Below are positions 1 to 24,542 of a stretch of 64,000 nt of DNA, in pieces. The stretch lies in NCBI RefSeq assembly GCF_000332415.1, contig NZ_AOHC02000007.1, positions 1 to 64,000 on the forward strand, in the 5' to 3' direction. Positions within the stretch are counted from its first letter, which is position 1. Each line of letters opens with the position of its first letter. The notes below the pieces were generated by a model, which saw only the letters and a program-made list of their open reading frames with translations, did no database searches and had not been told where the DNA came from. A program made the translations under genes and the position numbers. The DNA is from Leptospira weilii serovar Ranarum str. ICFT. GTDB lineage: Bacteria > Spirochaetota > Leptospiria > Leptospirales > Leptospiraceae.

Positions 1-1
1 A

Positions 2-461
2 GATATTAAAGGCGCTCTGAAAATCAATCAGGTCTACGTTCAAACGATCATGTCCATGCCTGGTATCGGGACACCTAGTATTCTGACACCTAGGATGTTA
101 CATGGGGGACTGCAAAAGATTCTCTTCCGGTAAACAAGCCGCCTACTACGCTGGTTTAGTTCCCAGAGTTGACATCTCAGGAGATACGGTTCGATATGGT
201 AGAATTGTTTCCCGCGGTTGTCATTCGATCCGAAGAGTGATTGTTCAAGCAGCCTGGAGTCTGGTCCGTTGTCAGCATGGCGGTAAGATTAAAGAGTTCT
301 ACGAAAGGTTATATGCTAAAAAGGAAGCAAAGAAATCGATCATTGCTACTTCACGTAAAATGATCGAAGTTCTTTTTTCTATGATTCGAACAGGGCAACT
401 CTTCGACTCTATGCCCGAAAATGTTCTGAATCGGAAATTAGCTCAATATGGTCTTATGTAA
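2..461 (+). pseudogene. IS110-family transposase, 3' part, frameshifted
   Basis: Remnant of a DEDD-type IS110-family transposase (the family of Leptospira IS1533). The beginning is cut by the window edge. Reading frame 2 at the left edge encodes a typical IS110 stretch including MSMPGIG. After about position 85-100 the homology continues in the next frame (102-461) with [23 protein letters not shown] and a C-terminal helix-rich tail. The frame-3 segment has a stop at 84-86 and the frame-2 segment runs into a stop at 131-133, so at least one frameshift separates the helix-hairpin-helix start of the transposase_20 domain from the rest. The ATG at 102 is therefore not a true start. Family assignment rests on motif recognition, and the copy is probably inactive unless the family uses a programmed shift here. 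Confidence 0.8.
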
Positions 462-621
462 AAAAAATAGCGGAGGGGCTTGACACAAGGAACATAGGAG
501 GAAGCGAGATAGCCAACGAGCAGCAGAGCGTTGCGAGTGGCTCTTTGCGAAAGCAAAGAAAGAGAGCGACCCATCATAAAAACGTTTCTTTTTTTAAGAT
601 TATAATCTTCTTTGGAATCCG
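462..621 (+). other. Non-coding 3' end of the IS110 remnant / intergenic
   Basis: No credible gene. The stretch directly after the transposase stop is likely the right end of the element. It holds a small hairpin with CTTTGC and GCAAAG arms around a GAAA loop near 540-556. IS110 elements encode a structured non-coding bridge RNA in one flanking non-coding end, but whether this end is the relevant one is not visible here. The element's right boundary cannot be set. Confidence 0.3.
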
Positions 622-2082
622 ATGCCACAGCTCTCCTTTTTACAAAACGAGAATATAGATTTCCATTCTCCTGAATCGATTTTATTTCATCTAGGGAGAA
701 TCGCAATTCGAAGTTCTTTGCCCGCAGCGGCCGTTCGTAAGTTTCTTTTGGAACAAAAACTTTCCGGGAGAATCCTTCTCCTTTCCATCGGAAAAGCCGC
801 GGAAGAAATGGGAAGCGCCGCTTACGAAATCGTACAATCCCGGATTTTCGGAGGAATGATTCTCACCAAATACGGACACAGTTCCGGAAAGAAATTTCCG
901 CCCTTGGAAATCTTAGAAGCTGGTCATCCTATCCCCGATACAAACAGTATCTTAGGGGGAATGAAAATTTTCGAACTCTGCTCGCGTTTAGAACCCGAAG
1001 ATACCGTTTTGATTCTTCTTTCGGGAGGAGGTTCCGCATTGATGGAAGTTCCGGCTGCCGGTTTGGATCTGGAAGATTTGATCGTATGGAATTCCAAACT
1101 CCTCGCGAGCGGCGCCGACATTCGGGACGTCAACACGATCCGAATCCTTTTGTCGGAGATCAAAGGCGGCGGTTTACTTTCAAAAATTCTTCCTTCCCGA
1201 TCGATCACTTTGATTCTCTCGGACGTAATCGGAGACGATCTTTCCAAAGTAGCCTCGGGACCTACGATTCCGGCCACAATCGATAAGGATACAATTTTTA
1301 GAATATTCAAACAGTATGATTTACTTCCGAATCCAAAAATCGAAACCGTTCTGAGAGAAAAAACGGAACTCGCCGCAAAATCCGTAAAACCGGATATCAA
1401 AACCGTATTATTAGACCAATCTCAATCCGCAAAACACGGGATAGATTCCGTCCCACAAGATCAAACGCAACCCGTTAAACCTCCCAAACACGAGGCGGAC
1501 TTCGGCTCTCAAGAAAAAATCGATCGAACGAAAAATTCCGTCAAAATCGATCCCGAAAGAAACGCGGTTTATTGTATCGGAAACATTACATTGGCTCTGG
1601 AATCCGTTGAAAAAGAATGCAAAAATTTGAATATTCCGGTTTTGTTTTTGACTTCTTCCTTAAATTGCGAGGCAAAGGAAGCCGGTTTCTTTTTGGGATC
1701 AATCGCAAAGGAAAAAATCAGAACAACGAAGTCTCCCCTTCTCATTTTATGCGGCGGAGAAACGACGGTGACACACGACGGTTCCGGAAAGGGCGGCAGA
1801 AACCAGGAACTCTCACTCGCCTTCGCCAAACAAATCTCGGGTTGTAAAGGAATTACGTTATTCTCCCTTGCGACGGACGGAAGCGACGGGCCGACCGACG
1901 CGGCCGGTGCGATCGTGGACGGAACCACTTGGGGAAAAATTTCAGAAACGACCGACGCGGATACGGCCCTCAAAACCCATCGTTCTTACGAAGTTTTAAA
2001 ACAAGTCGACTCTTTGGTTTTTACCGGACCGACGGGAACGAACGTAAATGATATTCAGTTTTTATGGATTGCTCCGAGTTGA
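622..2082 (+). CDS. Glycerate 2-kinase (DUF4147/MOFRL family)
   Basis: Phosphorylates D-glycerate to 2-phosphoglycerate, feeding glycerate into lower glycolysis; cytosolic. The N-terminal DUF4147 domain (about residues 15-250) has LLSIGKAA, EAGHPIPD, LLSGGGSALM and LSDVIGDD, the usual substrate/ATP-site blocks. The C-terminal MOFRL domain (about 365-480) has GGETTV, GKGGRNQEL, ATDGSDGPTDAAGA and TGTNVND. Between the domains lies a Lys/Gln/Ser-rich low-complexity linker (about 253-320) not usual in the family, which makes the protein (486 aa) longer than the common 420-450 aa. The ribosome site before ATG 622 is weak. It is convergent with the GGDEF gene. The domain call is firm; whether glycerate or hydroxypyruvate-derived substrate is used in vivo is inferred. 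Confidence 0.88.
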   Translation: MPQLSFLQNENIDFHSPESILFHLGRIAIRSSLPAAAVRKFLLEQKLSGRILLLSIGKAAEEMGSAAYEIVQSRIFGGMILTKYGHSSGKKFPPLEILEAGHPIPDTNSILGGMKIFELCSRLEPEDTVLILLSGGGSALMEVPAAGLDLEDLIVWNSKLLASGADIRDVNTIRILLSEIKGGGLLSKILPSRSITLILSDVIGDDLSKVASGPTIPATIDKDTIFRIFKQYDLLPNPKIETVLREKTELAAKSVKPDIKTVLLDQSQSAKHGIDSVPQDQTQPVKPPKHEADFGSQEKIDRTKNSVKIDPERNAVYCIGNITLALESVEKECKNLNIPVLFLTSSLNCEAKEAGFFLGSIAKEKIRTTKSPLLILCGGETTVTHDGSGKGGRNQELSLAFAKQISGCKGITLFSLATDGSDGPTDAAGAIVDGTTWGKISETTDADTALKTHRSYEVLKQVDSLVFTGPTGTNVNDIQFLWIAPS

Positions 2083-2343
2083 CTTTTTACGTTCTTTCGC
2101 ACAAAAACGTTTTTTTAGGCGGGATCGTTTGTAGGACGCATAAAAATAAGATCTCGTTAAAACGAAATCGCCGTTTTTGAAACCGGCTTTCACTATTTTC
2201 GAAAGAGTTTTTAGTGAGTTGTCCCTGAAAAAGTAAGAACCTATTTTTAAAAGTTGCAAAAAAAGGAAATTTGAAAAAGATGCGGGCGAAAAAGAGAAAC
2301 AGAAAGTTCCGATTTCAATTTTTTTGAAAACGACGAAATTGTT

Positions 2344-3336
<993 letters not shown>

Positions 3337-3399
3337 CACGGATTTTCTCCTCGGTTTTTCAAAGCGGCGAGCCGACCACAAAACTTTCTTTTATTATCA

Positions 3400-3434
<35 letters not shown>

Positions 3435-3466
3435 CATCCCTTGATTTCCGAAGTCTAAGGGACAAG

Positions 3467-3871
3467 ATGAGTCAAAAGACAAAACGTTGCGCGGCTTTTT
3501 TAGGTACGATCGGTTTGACCGCGGCTCTTTTTTGTTTTACCGTGATGCTTTCCGGAAATCATTGTCCGGCGTTTGAAGTATACGATCAAACGGCAAAAAG
3601 AGACGTTTCTCACTGTCATCAAACAGAAAAGACAAACGATACGGTTTCTACCTGCTCTTCCTGCAACTTACTTTTTTCTCCCGAATCCGTTCATCCTAAA
3701 ACCCCCGAACTGGAAAGAAATTATTTTTCGATTCTTACCGTTTTTCAGAATACTTTGCATTTCGCGCCTGGAATTCCTTTCTTCCCAAGAAACGCGAAGG
3801 ATCCGAATCCGAATGGCAACGCTTACAAATTCGTTCTTTTATCCATCTCTTCCGTCAGACTACTGATCTGA
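3467..3871 (+). CDS. Small exported Cys/His-containing protein (unknown)
   Basis: 134-residue protein that I do not recognise by family. The N-terminus is a signal peptide or anchor (hydrophobic residues about 8-30). The short mature part has a His/Cys cluster: NHC, SHCHQ and CSSC. A good AAGGGA ribosome site precedes ATG 3467. It stands 66 bases before the copper-storage-like gene and in the same direction, so a role in metal binding or sensing outside the cytoplasm is plausible. It resembles the small exported proteins that often precede metal-export genes, but that is inference from context. Confidence 0.6.
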   Translation: MSQKTKRCAAFLGTIGLTAALFCFTVMLSGNHCPAFEVYDQTAKRDVSHCHQTEKTNDTVSTCSSCNLLFSPESVHPKTPELERNYFSILTVFQNTLHFAPGIPFFPRNAKDPNPNGNAYKFVLLSISSVRLLI

Positions 3872-3937
3872 TTCGACTTCCTTCCCGTTTCATTTCCCAT
3901 TAAAATCGTTTTAAACTTTAGAATTAAGGAATATTGT

Positions 3938-4393
3938 ATGTTAACTAGAAAAGAATTAATCACTCAATCGGCGGCTCTGCTCGCATTGGCATCCACGGGC
4001 TCGCTTTTAGCGAAAGGACCCGAGCCTAAATCTTCGAAAAAACCCGAGAAAAACACTTCTCAAAGAGTGGATCGAAAAATCCTCGATGCTGCGTCCAAAT
4101 GCGCCTTAAACGCGGAGATTTGTGTCGCACACTGCGATGAAAATCTTTCCTCGGGGGATACGATGCTCGCGGACTGTCTAAAAACGTCAAAAGATACGTT
4201 GGCTCTCTGCAAAGCTTTTGTAAGTCTGGGATCTTCCAATTCCCCTTATGCCAAAGAAGTCGCGGCGACTTGTATCAAGGCTTGCGAGGTCTGCGAAAAG
4301 GAATGTAGAATTCATGAATCCCACCATGAAATCTGCAAAAACTGTGCGGACAGTTGTAAAGAGTGTATCGTCGAACTGAAAAAAGTCGTTTAA
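3938..4393 (+). CDS. Four-helix-bundle copper-storage-like protein (Csp family)
   Basis: Likely stores or buffers Cu(I) in the cell envelope. Residues 1-25 form an export signal; it has an RK rather than RR pair, so Tat export is possible but not certain. The mature part carries 13 cysteines spaced on helices (for example [31 protein letters not shown]), the pattern of Csp/DUF326 proteins in which Cys thiolates line the core of a four-helix bundle and bind many Cu(I) ions. Family members are usually about 110-150 aa, as here (151 aa). AAGGAA lies 7 bases before the start. It is followed 13 bases later by a DUF3347-like exported protein, which supports a metal-handling operon. Confidence 0.82.
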   Translation: MLTRKELITQSAALLALASTGSLLAKGPEPKSSKKPEKNTSQRVDRKILDAASKCALNAEICVAHCDENLSSGDTMLADCLKTSKDTLALCKAFVSLGSSNSPYAKEVAATCIKACEVCEKECRIHESHHEICKNCADSCKECIVELKKVV

Positions 4394-4406
4394 ACGGAAA
4401 AGTCAA

Positions 4407-4847
4407 ATGAAACAGAAAATGATAATATTCGCTTTTTTTGGTTTGGTTCTAACCGGTTTTTTGGAGGCAAAGTCGATAAAATCGATTCTTCCCACAAGAC
4501 CTAAGATTTTGTCCGAATTGAATCGGATCCATCAATCTTTTTTAAACGGAAAAGAAACGGTTGTAGAACCGTTGATCGCTTCCTTACAACAGGAAACGGC
4601 CCGCGACCCTTCCCTTGCACCCGCTCTAAAAGCGGCTGAGAAACTCAAAAACGCAGCCGATGAAAAAGCTAAGCTGGAAGCCTACGCGGAACTTTCGGAA
4701 ACCTTAACGGAGTATATTCAAAAAGACGAATCTACCGGGTTTCACGTTTTTTACTGCCCGATGGTAAAAAAGAAATGGATCGCTTCCGGAGATAAGGTAC
4801 AAAATCCGTACGACCCTTCCATGAAGGGTTGTGGAAAAAAAATATAA
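4407..4847 (+). CDS. Exported DUF3347-like metal-binding protein
   Basis: 146-residue exported protein with a cleavable-looking signal (residues 1-21). Residues about 30-110 form a helical domain; the C-terminus holds FYCPM followed by NPY and MKGCGKK, the CPM...NPY...C-G signature found in DUF3347 proteins and in domains attached to CusB-type efflux proteins, where Met/Cys residues are thought to bind Cu or a related metal. It shares an operon with the Csp-like protein (13-base gap). A role as periplasmic copper chaperone is inferred from the motif and its neighbour. No efflux pump or Cu-sensing regulator is visible in the window. Confidence 0.72.
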   Translation: MKQKMIIFAFFGLVLTGFLEAKSIKSILPTRPKILSELNRIHQSFLNGKETVVEPLIASLQQETARDPSLAPALKAAEKLKNAADEKAKLEAYAELSETLTEYIQKDESTGFHVFYCPMVKKKWIASGDKVQNPYDPSMKGCGKKI

Positions 4848-4868
4848 GAACCTAGTTCGTAGCGGATT

Positions 4869-6299
<1,431 letters not shown>

Positions 6300-6301
6300 A
6301 G

Positions 6302-7365
<1,064 letters not shown>

Positions 7366-8025
7366 TTCGGATGAAACCTAAAATCCTCGACGTACCGAAA
7401 CAAAATTTTATGCACGTTCAAAAATTGAATCCTTAATTTATGACAAAATTCATCCAGTGAAATTCCGATTCTCTTCTTTTTTACCTATCGGCGTTAAAAA
7501 GTAGATATCTTTATAAAAATGTCAATTCTGGTTTTTACTTTTCCCCTTTTTTTCGAATTTCAGAATATTCTTTTTTTCGAATTTATGTTCCTCTAATTCT
7601 TTCCTCTATTCGGGTTTAGGCGCCGGCAAGTCTACGGTTTAAGGGTTAGAGTCAATGAAATAGAATACAGGTTTTAGGACTTTACAAAATGTCCGTATCT
7701 GAAGGGGTCCGGATAAACGCAAAAATCTAGGAGTTCCTAGATTTTATGCGGAGAGGAATTGAACTTTCCGAGTTAGAGTCGTTCCGATAGTCAGAGTTTA
7801 TCCCAAAACTTAAAACAATCACAGAGATTTACGGCCATTCCGATTCTATCGGACGGTCTTGGGACAGACTCTCAAACAGCCGAAACGCCTAACGAAGGAT
7901 CGGAAACCGACGACGATCGGCGGTAAGACAAGACGACGAAATCAACCGAAACTTTCCGATCCAAGAAAATATCCGCCACCCTTCGTTCGTGCGGATATAC
8001 TGTGAATGTTTTTTATAAGATTGGT
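7366..8025. other. 660-base intergenic region
   Basis: No supportable gene on either strand. It separates the minus-strand kinase promoter from the 3' end of the cyclophilin gene. It contains a perfect inverted repeat at 7722-7745 (listed separately). The remainder is AT-rich near the kinase start (7490-7600) and more balanced afterwards; I see no tRNA, riboswitch or repeat family that I recognise. Confidence 0.4.
7722..7745. promoter_or_regulatory. Perfect 11-bp inverted repeat
   Basis: Arms AAAATCTAGGA and TCCTAGATTTT are exact reverse complements separated by only GT, giving a near-continuous dyad. The tight centre is more like a protein-binding operator than a hairpin terminator, since a two-base loop cannot form and would open some pairs. 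It lies between two minus-strand genes, more than 280 bases from either. Function unknown. Confidence 0.4.
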
Positions 8026-8484
8026 TCATTCGGAAACGAAGATCGTTTCGATGATAACCGTTTTCGTAGGTTTGTCTTGGAAGCCCGTTTCCGTTTCTGA
8101 AATCGTCTCTACAATGTCCATCCCGTCCGTAACTTTTCCAAAAACCGCGTGTCGATTGTCCAAGTAAAAATTATCCCGCACGTTGATAAAAAACTGAGAT
8201 CCGCCCGTATTCGGTCCCGCATTTGCCATGGAAAGTGTGTATTTTTCATTCTTCAGATCTTTATGAAACTCATCTTGGATTTTATAACCGGGTCCGCCCG
8301 TTCCGTTTCCGGTGGGACAACCACCCTGAATCATAAAGTTTTTGATGACCCGATGAAACGTAAGACCGTCGTAAAATCCGTCTTTAGCCAATTTGATAAA
8401 ATTCCCGGCTGTGATCGGAGCCTTTTCCGCATCCAAATAAACCGAAAAATTTCCAAAATTTGTCTTAAATACCGCAATTGGCAT
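8026..8484 (-). CDS. Peptidyl-prolyl cis-trans isomerase, cyclophilin type
   Basis: Catalyses proline isomerisation during protein folding. 152 residues, the compact bacterial cyclophilin length, with no signal peptide, so cytosolic (PpiB-like). Conserved blocks: [13 protein letters not shown] (catalytic Arg in FHR, then FxMQGG-type loop), [16 protein letters not shown], and NRHAVFGKV. The start is ATG 8484, seven bases after AGGTG; the GTG six bases upstream would sit almost on top of that site. Single gene, divergent from the cyclase. Confidence 0.93.
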   Translation of the reverse strand: MPIAVFKTNFGNFSVYLDAEKAPITAGNFIKLAKDGFYDGLTFHRVIKNFMIQGGCPTGNGTGGPGYKIQDEFHKDLKNEKYTLSMANAGPNTGGSQFFINVRDNFYLDNRHAVFGKVTDGMDIVETISETETGFQDKPTKTVIIETIFVSE

Positions 8485-8676
8485 GAACACTCACCTCTAT
8501 TTTAAGAATTTATTTCCATATTCCGATACTATTGAATGACAGAAAGCGATTTCTTGCAAAAAATAAACAAAAACGCTGAATCGAGTTATTATACTATATA
8601 AGAGGAAAATCCAAGAGCAAAATAGAATATTCGTTATGGCGAAACTATTTTTTCTGGATAAGAAGAACCTGCAGTC

Positions 8677-13853
<5,177 letters not shown>

Positions 13854-13864
<11 letters not shown>

Positions 13865-14990
13865 AATTCTTTTATCTTTTGTCCTGGTTTCGATTTCTTT
13901 TTCCGTTTTCGGGGAAGAGGAAGGTCGTTATTTGGAATGGAAACCGATTCCGGAAGCCGGCGGCTACATGGTGGAAATCAAGGACCCAGGCGGAAGAATC
14001 ACAAGGGAAAAAACGAAGTCCACCCGTTTTGAAGTCAACCTACCTCCCGGCGTGTACGAACATCGTATCGGTGTAATCAATAAATTCGGAAGGGTCTCCG
14101 TGTTCTCCGATTGGATTTCTTTCGAGGTAATTCTTTCTCGAGCTCCAGCTATAAATTCGGATTCCAGCGTAAAACTTTTAAAGGAAAAGTTGGGACCTGT
14201 TTTAACCGTTAAGGGAGAGAATTTTACCGAAGCGATGAACGTTACTCTCCTTCTCCCTTCGGGTGAAACGATCAAACCCGAATTCGAATTCATCGATTCG
14301 AAAGAAGTCAAAATCAAGGTCGAAAATCTGAATCTTAAAAACGGAAGTTATACACTCTCCCTGGAAAATCCGAGAAACAAAAAAACGGCCAAAAGAGGAT
14401 TTTTGATCGTCGCCGATTCGGAAGAGGAACTCGCGGAAATTGTTAAACGAAGTGATCAGGACAACCGAAACTTATCTCCCGGATTTCAATGGGGGCCCGC
14501 CTTTCAATCCGCTGTTTTACCGGGTTGGGGACAATCCAATCAGGATAAAAAGTACAGACGTTGGATTTTTCCGATTTTGATCGTGGGAGCGATCGCTTAT
14601 TCCGCGGAACGGTTTTCGGCGTATAACTCCAGCTTGGCGGCTCTGGATCAAAGTAAAAATCTGAATCTTGACCTTTTTTTGCTGAACGATTCGGCTCTGT
14701 TTCCTTTTGCAACCTACAATTATTTGCAGGGGCAATCCGATTATTCGAACGCGTCCTCTCTCTACGATCAGTTTAATGTTTCCTTGGAAATTATCGCCGT
14801 TCTCTATTTGTTAAATGTGCTCGATGCGGCCTGGCTGGGTTCCAACACTTCGAATTCCGCCGCTTACGAATCGGATCGTAAAATAGTTCCGATCTTCAAA
14901 ACCAGAAGAATCGAATCGATCCAGGGAGACCGCTCCTCCGGCAATTTTTTTCCAAATTCATTCGAAATCGGAATGAAAATCTTTCTGTAA
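13854..14990 (+). CDS. Envelope protein with FN3-like/IPT-like region and DUF5683-like tail
   Basis: 378 residues. A signal peptide (1-20) precedes a fibronectin-like beta region (about 25-100: [17 protein letters not shown]) and an IPT-like region (about 105-185). The C-terminal half has [10 protein letters not shown] at about residue 222, a motif seen before the membrane segments of DUF5683 proteins, then two hydrophobic helices (about 237-252 and 303-322). It is the last gene of the cyclase-FecR-envelope operon (11-base overlap). This set suggests a shared envelope process, possibly with the cyclase reporting on it, but the molecular role is not known. Confidence 0.72.
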
Positions 14991-15116
14991 TTTTTATTAT
15001 GAGTCTGTCCCGAAACCATCCGATTATATCGAACGACTGCAAGACATGCGATTGTTTTAAGTTTTGGAACAAACTCTAAAACTCCGGCGGAATTCATTCG
15101 CATAAATTCAATTTAT

Positions 15117-16979
<1,863 letters not shown>

Positions 16980-17029
16980 AGTACGGATACATGCAGAGTC
17001 CGGAGTACGACGACTGAGGACAAGTGTTT

Positions 17030-18442
<1,413 letters not shown>

Positions 18443-18806
18443 TCTATTTACCGTTTATTCTGAAACTCAAATTTTCCACACACAAAACTTTGGAACTAAA
18501 GCCGTCATGGCATCTTAAGGAGCCGGAACGGTAAAGTCAATCAAACCCGATTTATATCCTCGCCCGAATTATCAAAAGAAAAGGATTTTAGTTTCTCTTG
18601 AATTCCTAAAAAACGAAGCGTATAAAAAAAGTCCTATCAAGATCGAAATTTTTTATTTTGGTTAGCATTCTACCGAAAAAGAGGAATTTTTTGACCAGCA
18701 TTTCATCTCTTGAGAATACGATTTGAACCGTTTTTGCTTTTATTTTGCTTGTTTGAGATTTCAATGCGAATAATTATACAACCCTTTGTCTTGGTTATGA
18801 AAAGTA
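18443..18806. other. Divergent promoter region between two kinases
   Basis: 364 bases between a minus-strand and a plus-strand kinase gene. AT-rich near 18600-18800. I see no gene. A 10-codon ORF (ATG 18797) overlaps the start of the downstream kinase but has no clear ribosome site. Confidence 0.35.
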
Positions 18807-21869
<3,063 letters not shown>

Positions 21870-22132
21870 CGTGTTTACAACAGAAACCTTTGAACTCGGA
21901 TTCCTTTCGATAACCCAACCCTACAAGTATTTGGATCTTAAGATAAATCTGCCGGAATTACGACCATCGAAAGGGAGTTTGAATTTCATCCTTCAATTCT
22001 CCTCGTTCTAGGATTCAGTGAATAGAACTCAGAGTTCAGTTACATTTTCCGAATAGAGGGATCAGACTTTAGCAAAGCATAATTTTTCTCTTCTGTAAAT
22101 GATTCTGAAATCTGATTTCTAACTTCTATCCA

Positions 22133-22989
<857 letters not shown>

Positions 22990-24087
22990 TTATAACAAAA
23001 TCGAATCCTCTTCTTTTGGATCGGAAAGTGAAATCCAAGGAGATAAGATTCGGACGAGCACGGATAATAAAATAAAAAAAACACCCGCAAGCCAACGATT
23101 GTATTTTGTAGTAAAGATAAGATCCGACGTTCCCGGTTCGGAAATACTTCCGGATTTGTATCTCATTTTCGAATCGTTCGCAATCGTTTCGATTCCGCTT
23201 ACGTGAAGCGCCGGAATTTTCAACTCAAGATACGTTTTTAAAATCGAATCCGGTAGATCGGAGTATTCGCCTTCGGATAAAACAATCCCTTTTGGAATTC
23301 TTTTTTTTCCAAGGCTGGTCCCGGAGGAAACCGTTCCTCCCCCGATATTGACATACAAGGAAATCGGTTTTTGTTTATAAACGCTCATCCTTTTTTTCAG
23401 AGAATCCTCGAAGGAATCCGAAGACAAATATTCGTAGCCGTTCTTGCGAATGGACCTTAGAATCAAATCCCGTCCTTCCTTTCCGATTCCGATTCCCAGA
23501 TCCGAAACACCCCCGGTGGACATAAAAACAGATTTTTGGAATATTATTTTTTCTTGATATATAAAATTCTCCAGATCCGGCCATAAAAAATCCGGTTCGT
23601 TGGCTCCGTATTGCGAGGACGCCGCGCTTGCGATCGAAATCACCCGTAGTCGGGCCGTATCCGCCGCAATCCAAAAGGCGACATTCAAAGCGGGGAAAGA
23701 ACCTGAAATTCCCGCCGCAATCGTATCACCTTCCTTTAAACCCGCTTTTTGAAACCGATCCACAAACCAGGCCGCAAAGTCCGGATGGATCGACATCTGT
23801 TTGGCGGAAAGTTTTCCCGCGGAACTCGTGACCGATGAAATTTCCGACCCGATCAAACCCGATCGATACGGATCTAATTTCGGTTCTATGGAAACGTTCC
23901 TGGAAAGTTTGAACTCTTTGATTTTTTGAAAGGCTTTGTAAGTTTTTGCGCTGGCTTCGTATTTTTTCTCGAAGTTTGGAACAGGTTTTGTGAGCGGAAA
24001 AAACTCCAGAACCGATAAAAGTCCGACGCTCGCCAAACCCAAAAAAAGAATCGAAATCGAAGAAGTATTTTTAAAAAACTTCCTCAT
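22990..24087 (-). CDS. pgsW: Poly-gamma-glutamate system protein PgsW
   Basis: 365-residue membrane-anchored protein: membrane segments at about residues 11-28 and 340-358, with the bulk between them outside the cytoplasm. Long Gly-rich stretches (SGSFPALNVAFW, NIGGGTVSSG) suggest a nucleotide- or sugar-like fold. It matches the protein found next to pgsB/pgsC in several bacteria and called the poly-gamma-glutamate system protein; its exact task is not established. The start is ATG 24087, which overlaps the pgsC stop (ATGA) and has GGGGGAAG upstream. No pgsA-type exporter is adjacent. Confidence 0.78.
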   Translation of the reverse strand: MRKFFKNTSSISILFLGLASVGLLSVLEFFPLTKPVPNFEKKYEASAKTYKAFQKIKEFKLSRNVSIEPKLDPYRSGLIGSEISSVTSSAGKLSAKQMSIHPDFAAWFVDRFQKAGLKEGDTIAAGISGSFPALNVAFWIAADTARLRVISIASAASSQYGANEPDFLWPDLENFIYQEKIIFQKSVFMSTGGVSDLGIGIGKEGRDLILRSIRKNGYEYLSSDSFEDSLKKRMSVYKQKPISLYVNIGGGTVSSGTSLGKKRIPKGIVLSEGEYSDLPDSILKTYLELKIPALHVSGIETIANDSKMRYKSGSISEPGTSDLIFTTKYNRWLAGVFFILLSVLVRILSPWISLSDPKEEDSILL

Positions 24088-24542
24088 AAAACCAAAACTT
24101 CCCCCAGCGCAAAGATCAAAAAAAATCGAACGAGAATCGAACAAACAAGAATGGCGGAAAAAGTTTTGGCAATTCCTTGTCTTTCTGCGGAAAGAGCTAC
24201 GAGCCCGGGTACGATATGTCCGATCGTTTTATATTCAAAATCGCTCATATTTCCGAGAAATATTTCGGCAAGACGATTGATTGTCAGAGAAATCAAGATG
24301 GAGAGAATGAAAACGAAAGCGGTCCTTCTTTGACCGAAACTCAAAAACCGAGATTCGGAAACCCGATAGATCAGAAGCGTAAGAATGGAACTGAGAACCA
24401 AAGCGGCAATGATCCAGGGTTTCCGCCAAAAAAGAGCCACGTAACCGGGAACGACCCAACCGCCCGGTTGTAATCCCGTTTTTTCCCAAAGAAAAAAACC
24501 GAATAGGATTCCGACTCCGATCGACAACGTCAGTGTTTCCAT
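24084..24542 (-). CDS. pgsC: Poly-gamma-glutamate synthesis membrane protein PgsC/CapC
   Basis: 152-residue integral membrane protein with about four or five hydrophobic helices and the block LQPGGWVVPGY, typical for PgsC/CapC, the membrane partner of the PgsB ligase in poly-gamma-glutamate synthesis. The start at ATG 24542 follows GAGGAGAAA and overlaps the end of pgsB by 13 bases; the longer ORF start 39 bases upstream has no such site. Its stop overlaps pgsW. Polymerisation of glutamate at the membrane in complex with PgsB is the known family role. Confidence 0.88.
   Translation of the reverse strand: METLTLSIGVGILFGFFLWEKTGLQPGGWVVPGYVALFWRKPWIIAALVLSSILTLLIYRVSESRFLSFGQRRTAFVFILSILISLTINRLAEIFLGNMSDFEYKTIGHIVPGLVALSAERQGIAKTFSAILVCSILVRFFLIFALGEVLVL

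Noticed and set aside
2083..2343. Shared terminator between convergent genes
   Set aside because: Only weak AT-rich symmetry such as AAAACGTTTT; no stem good enough to call.
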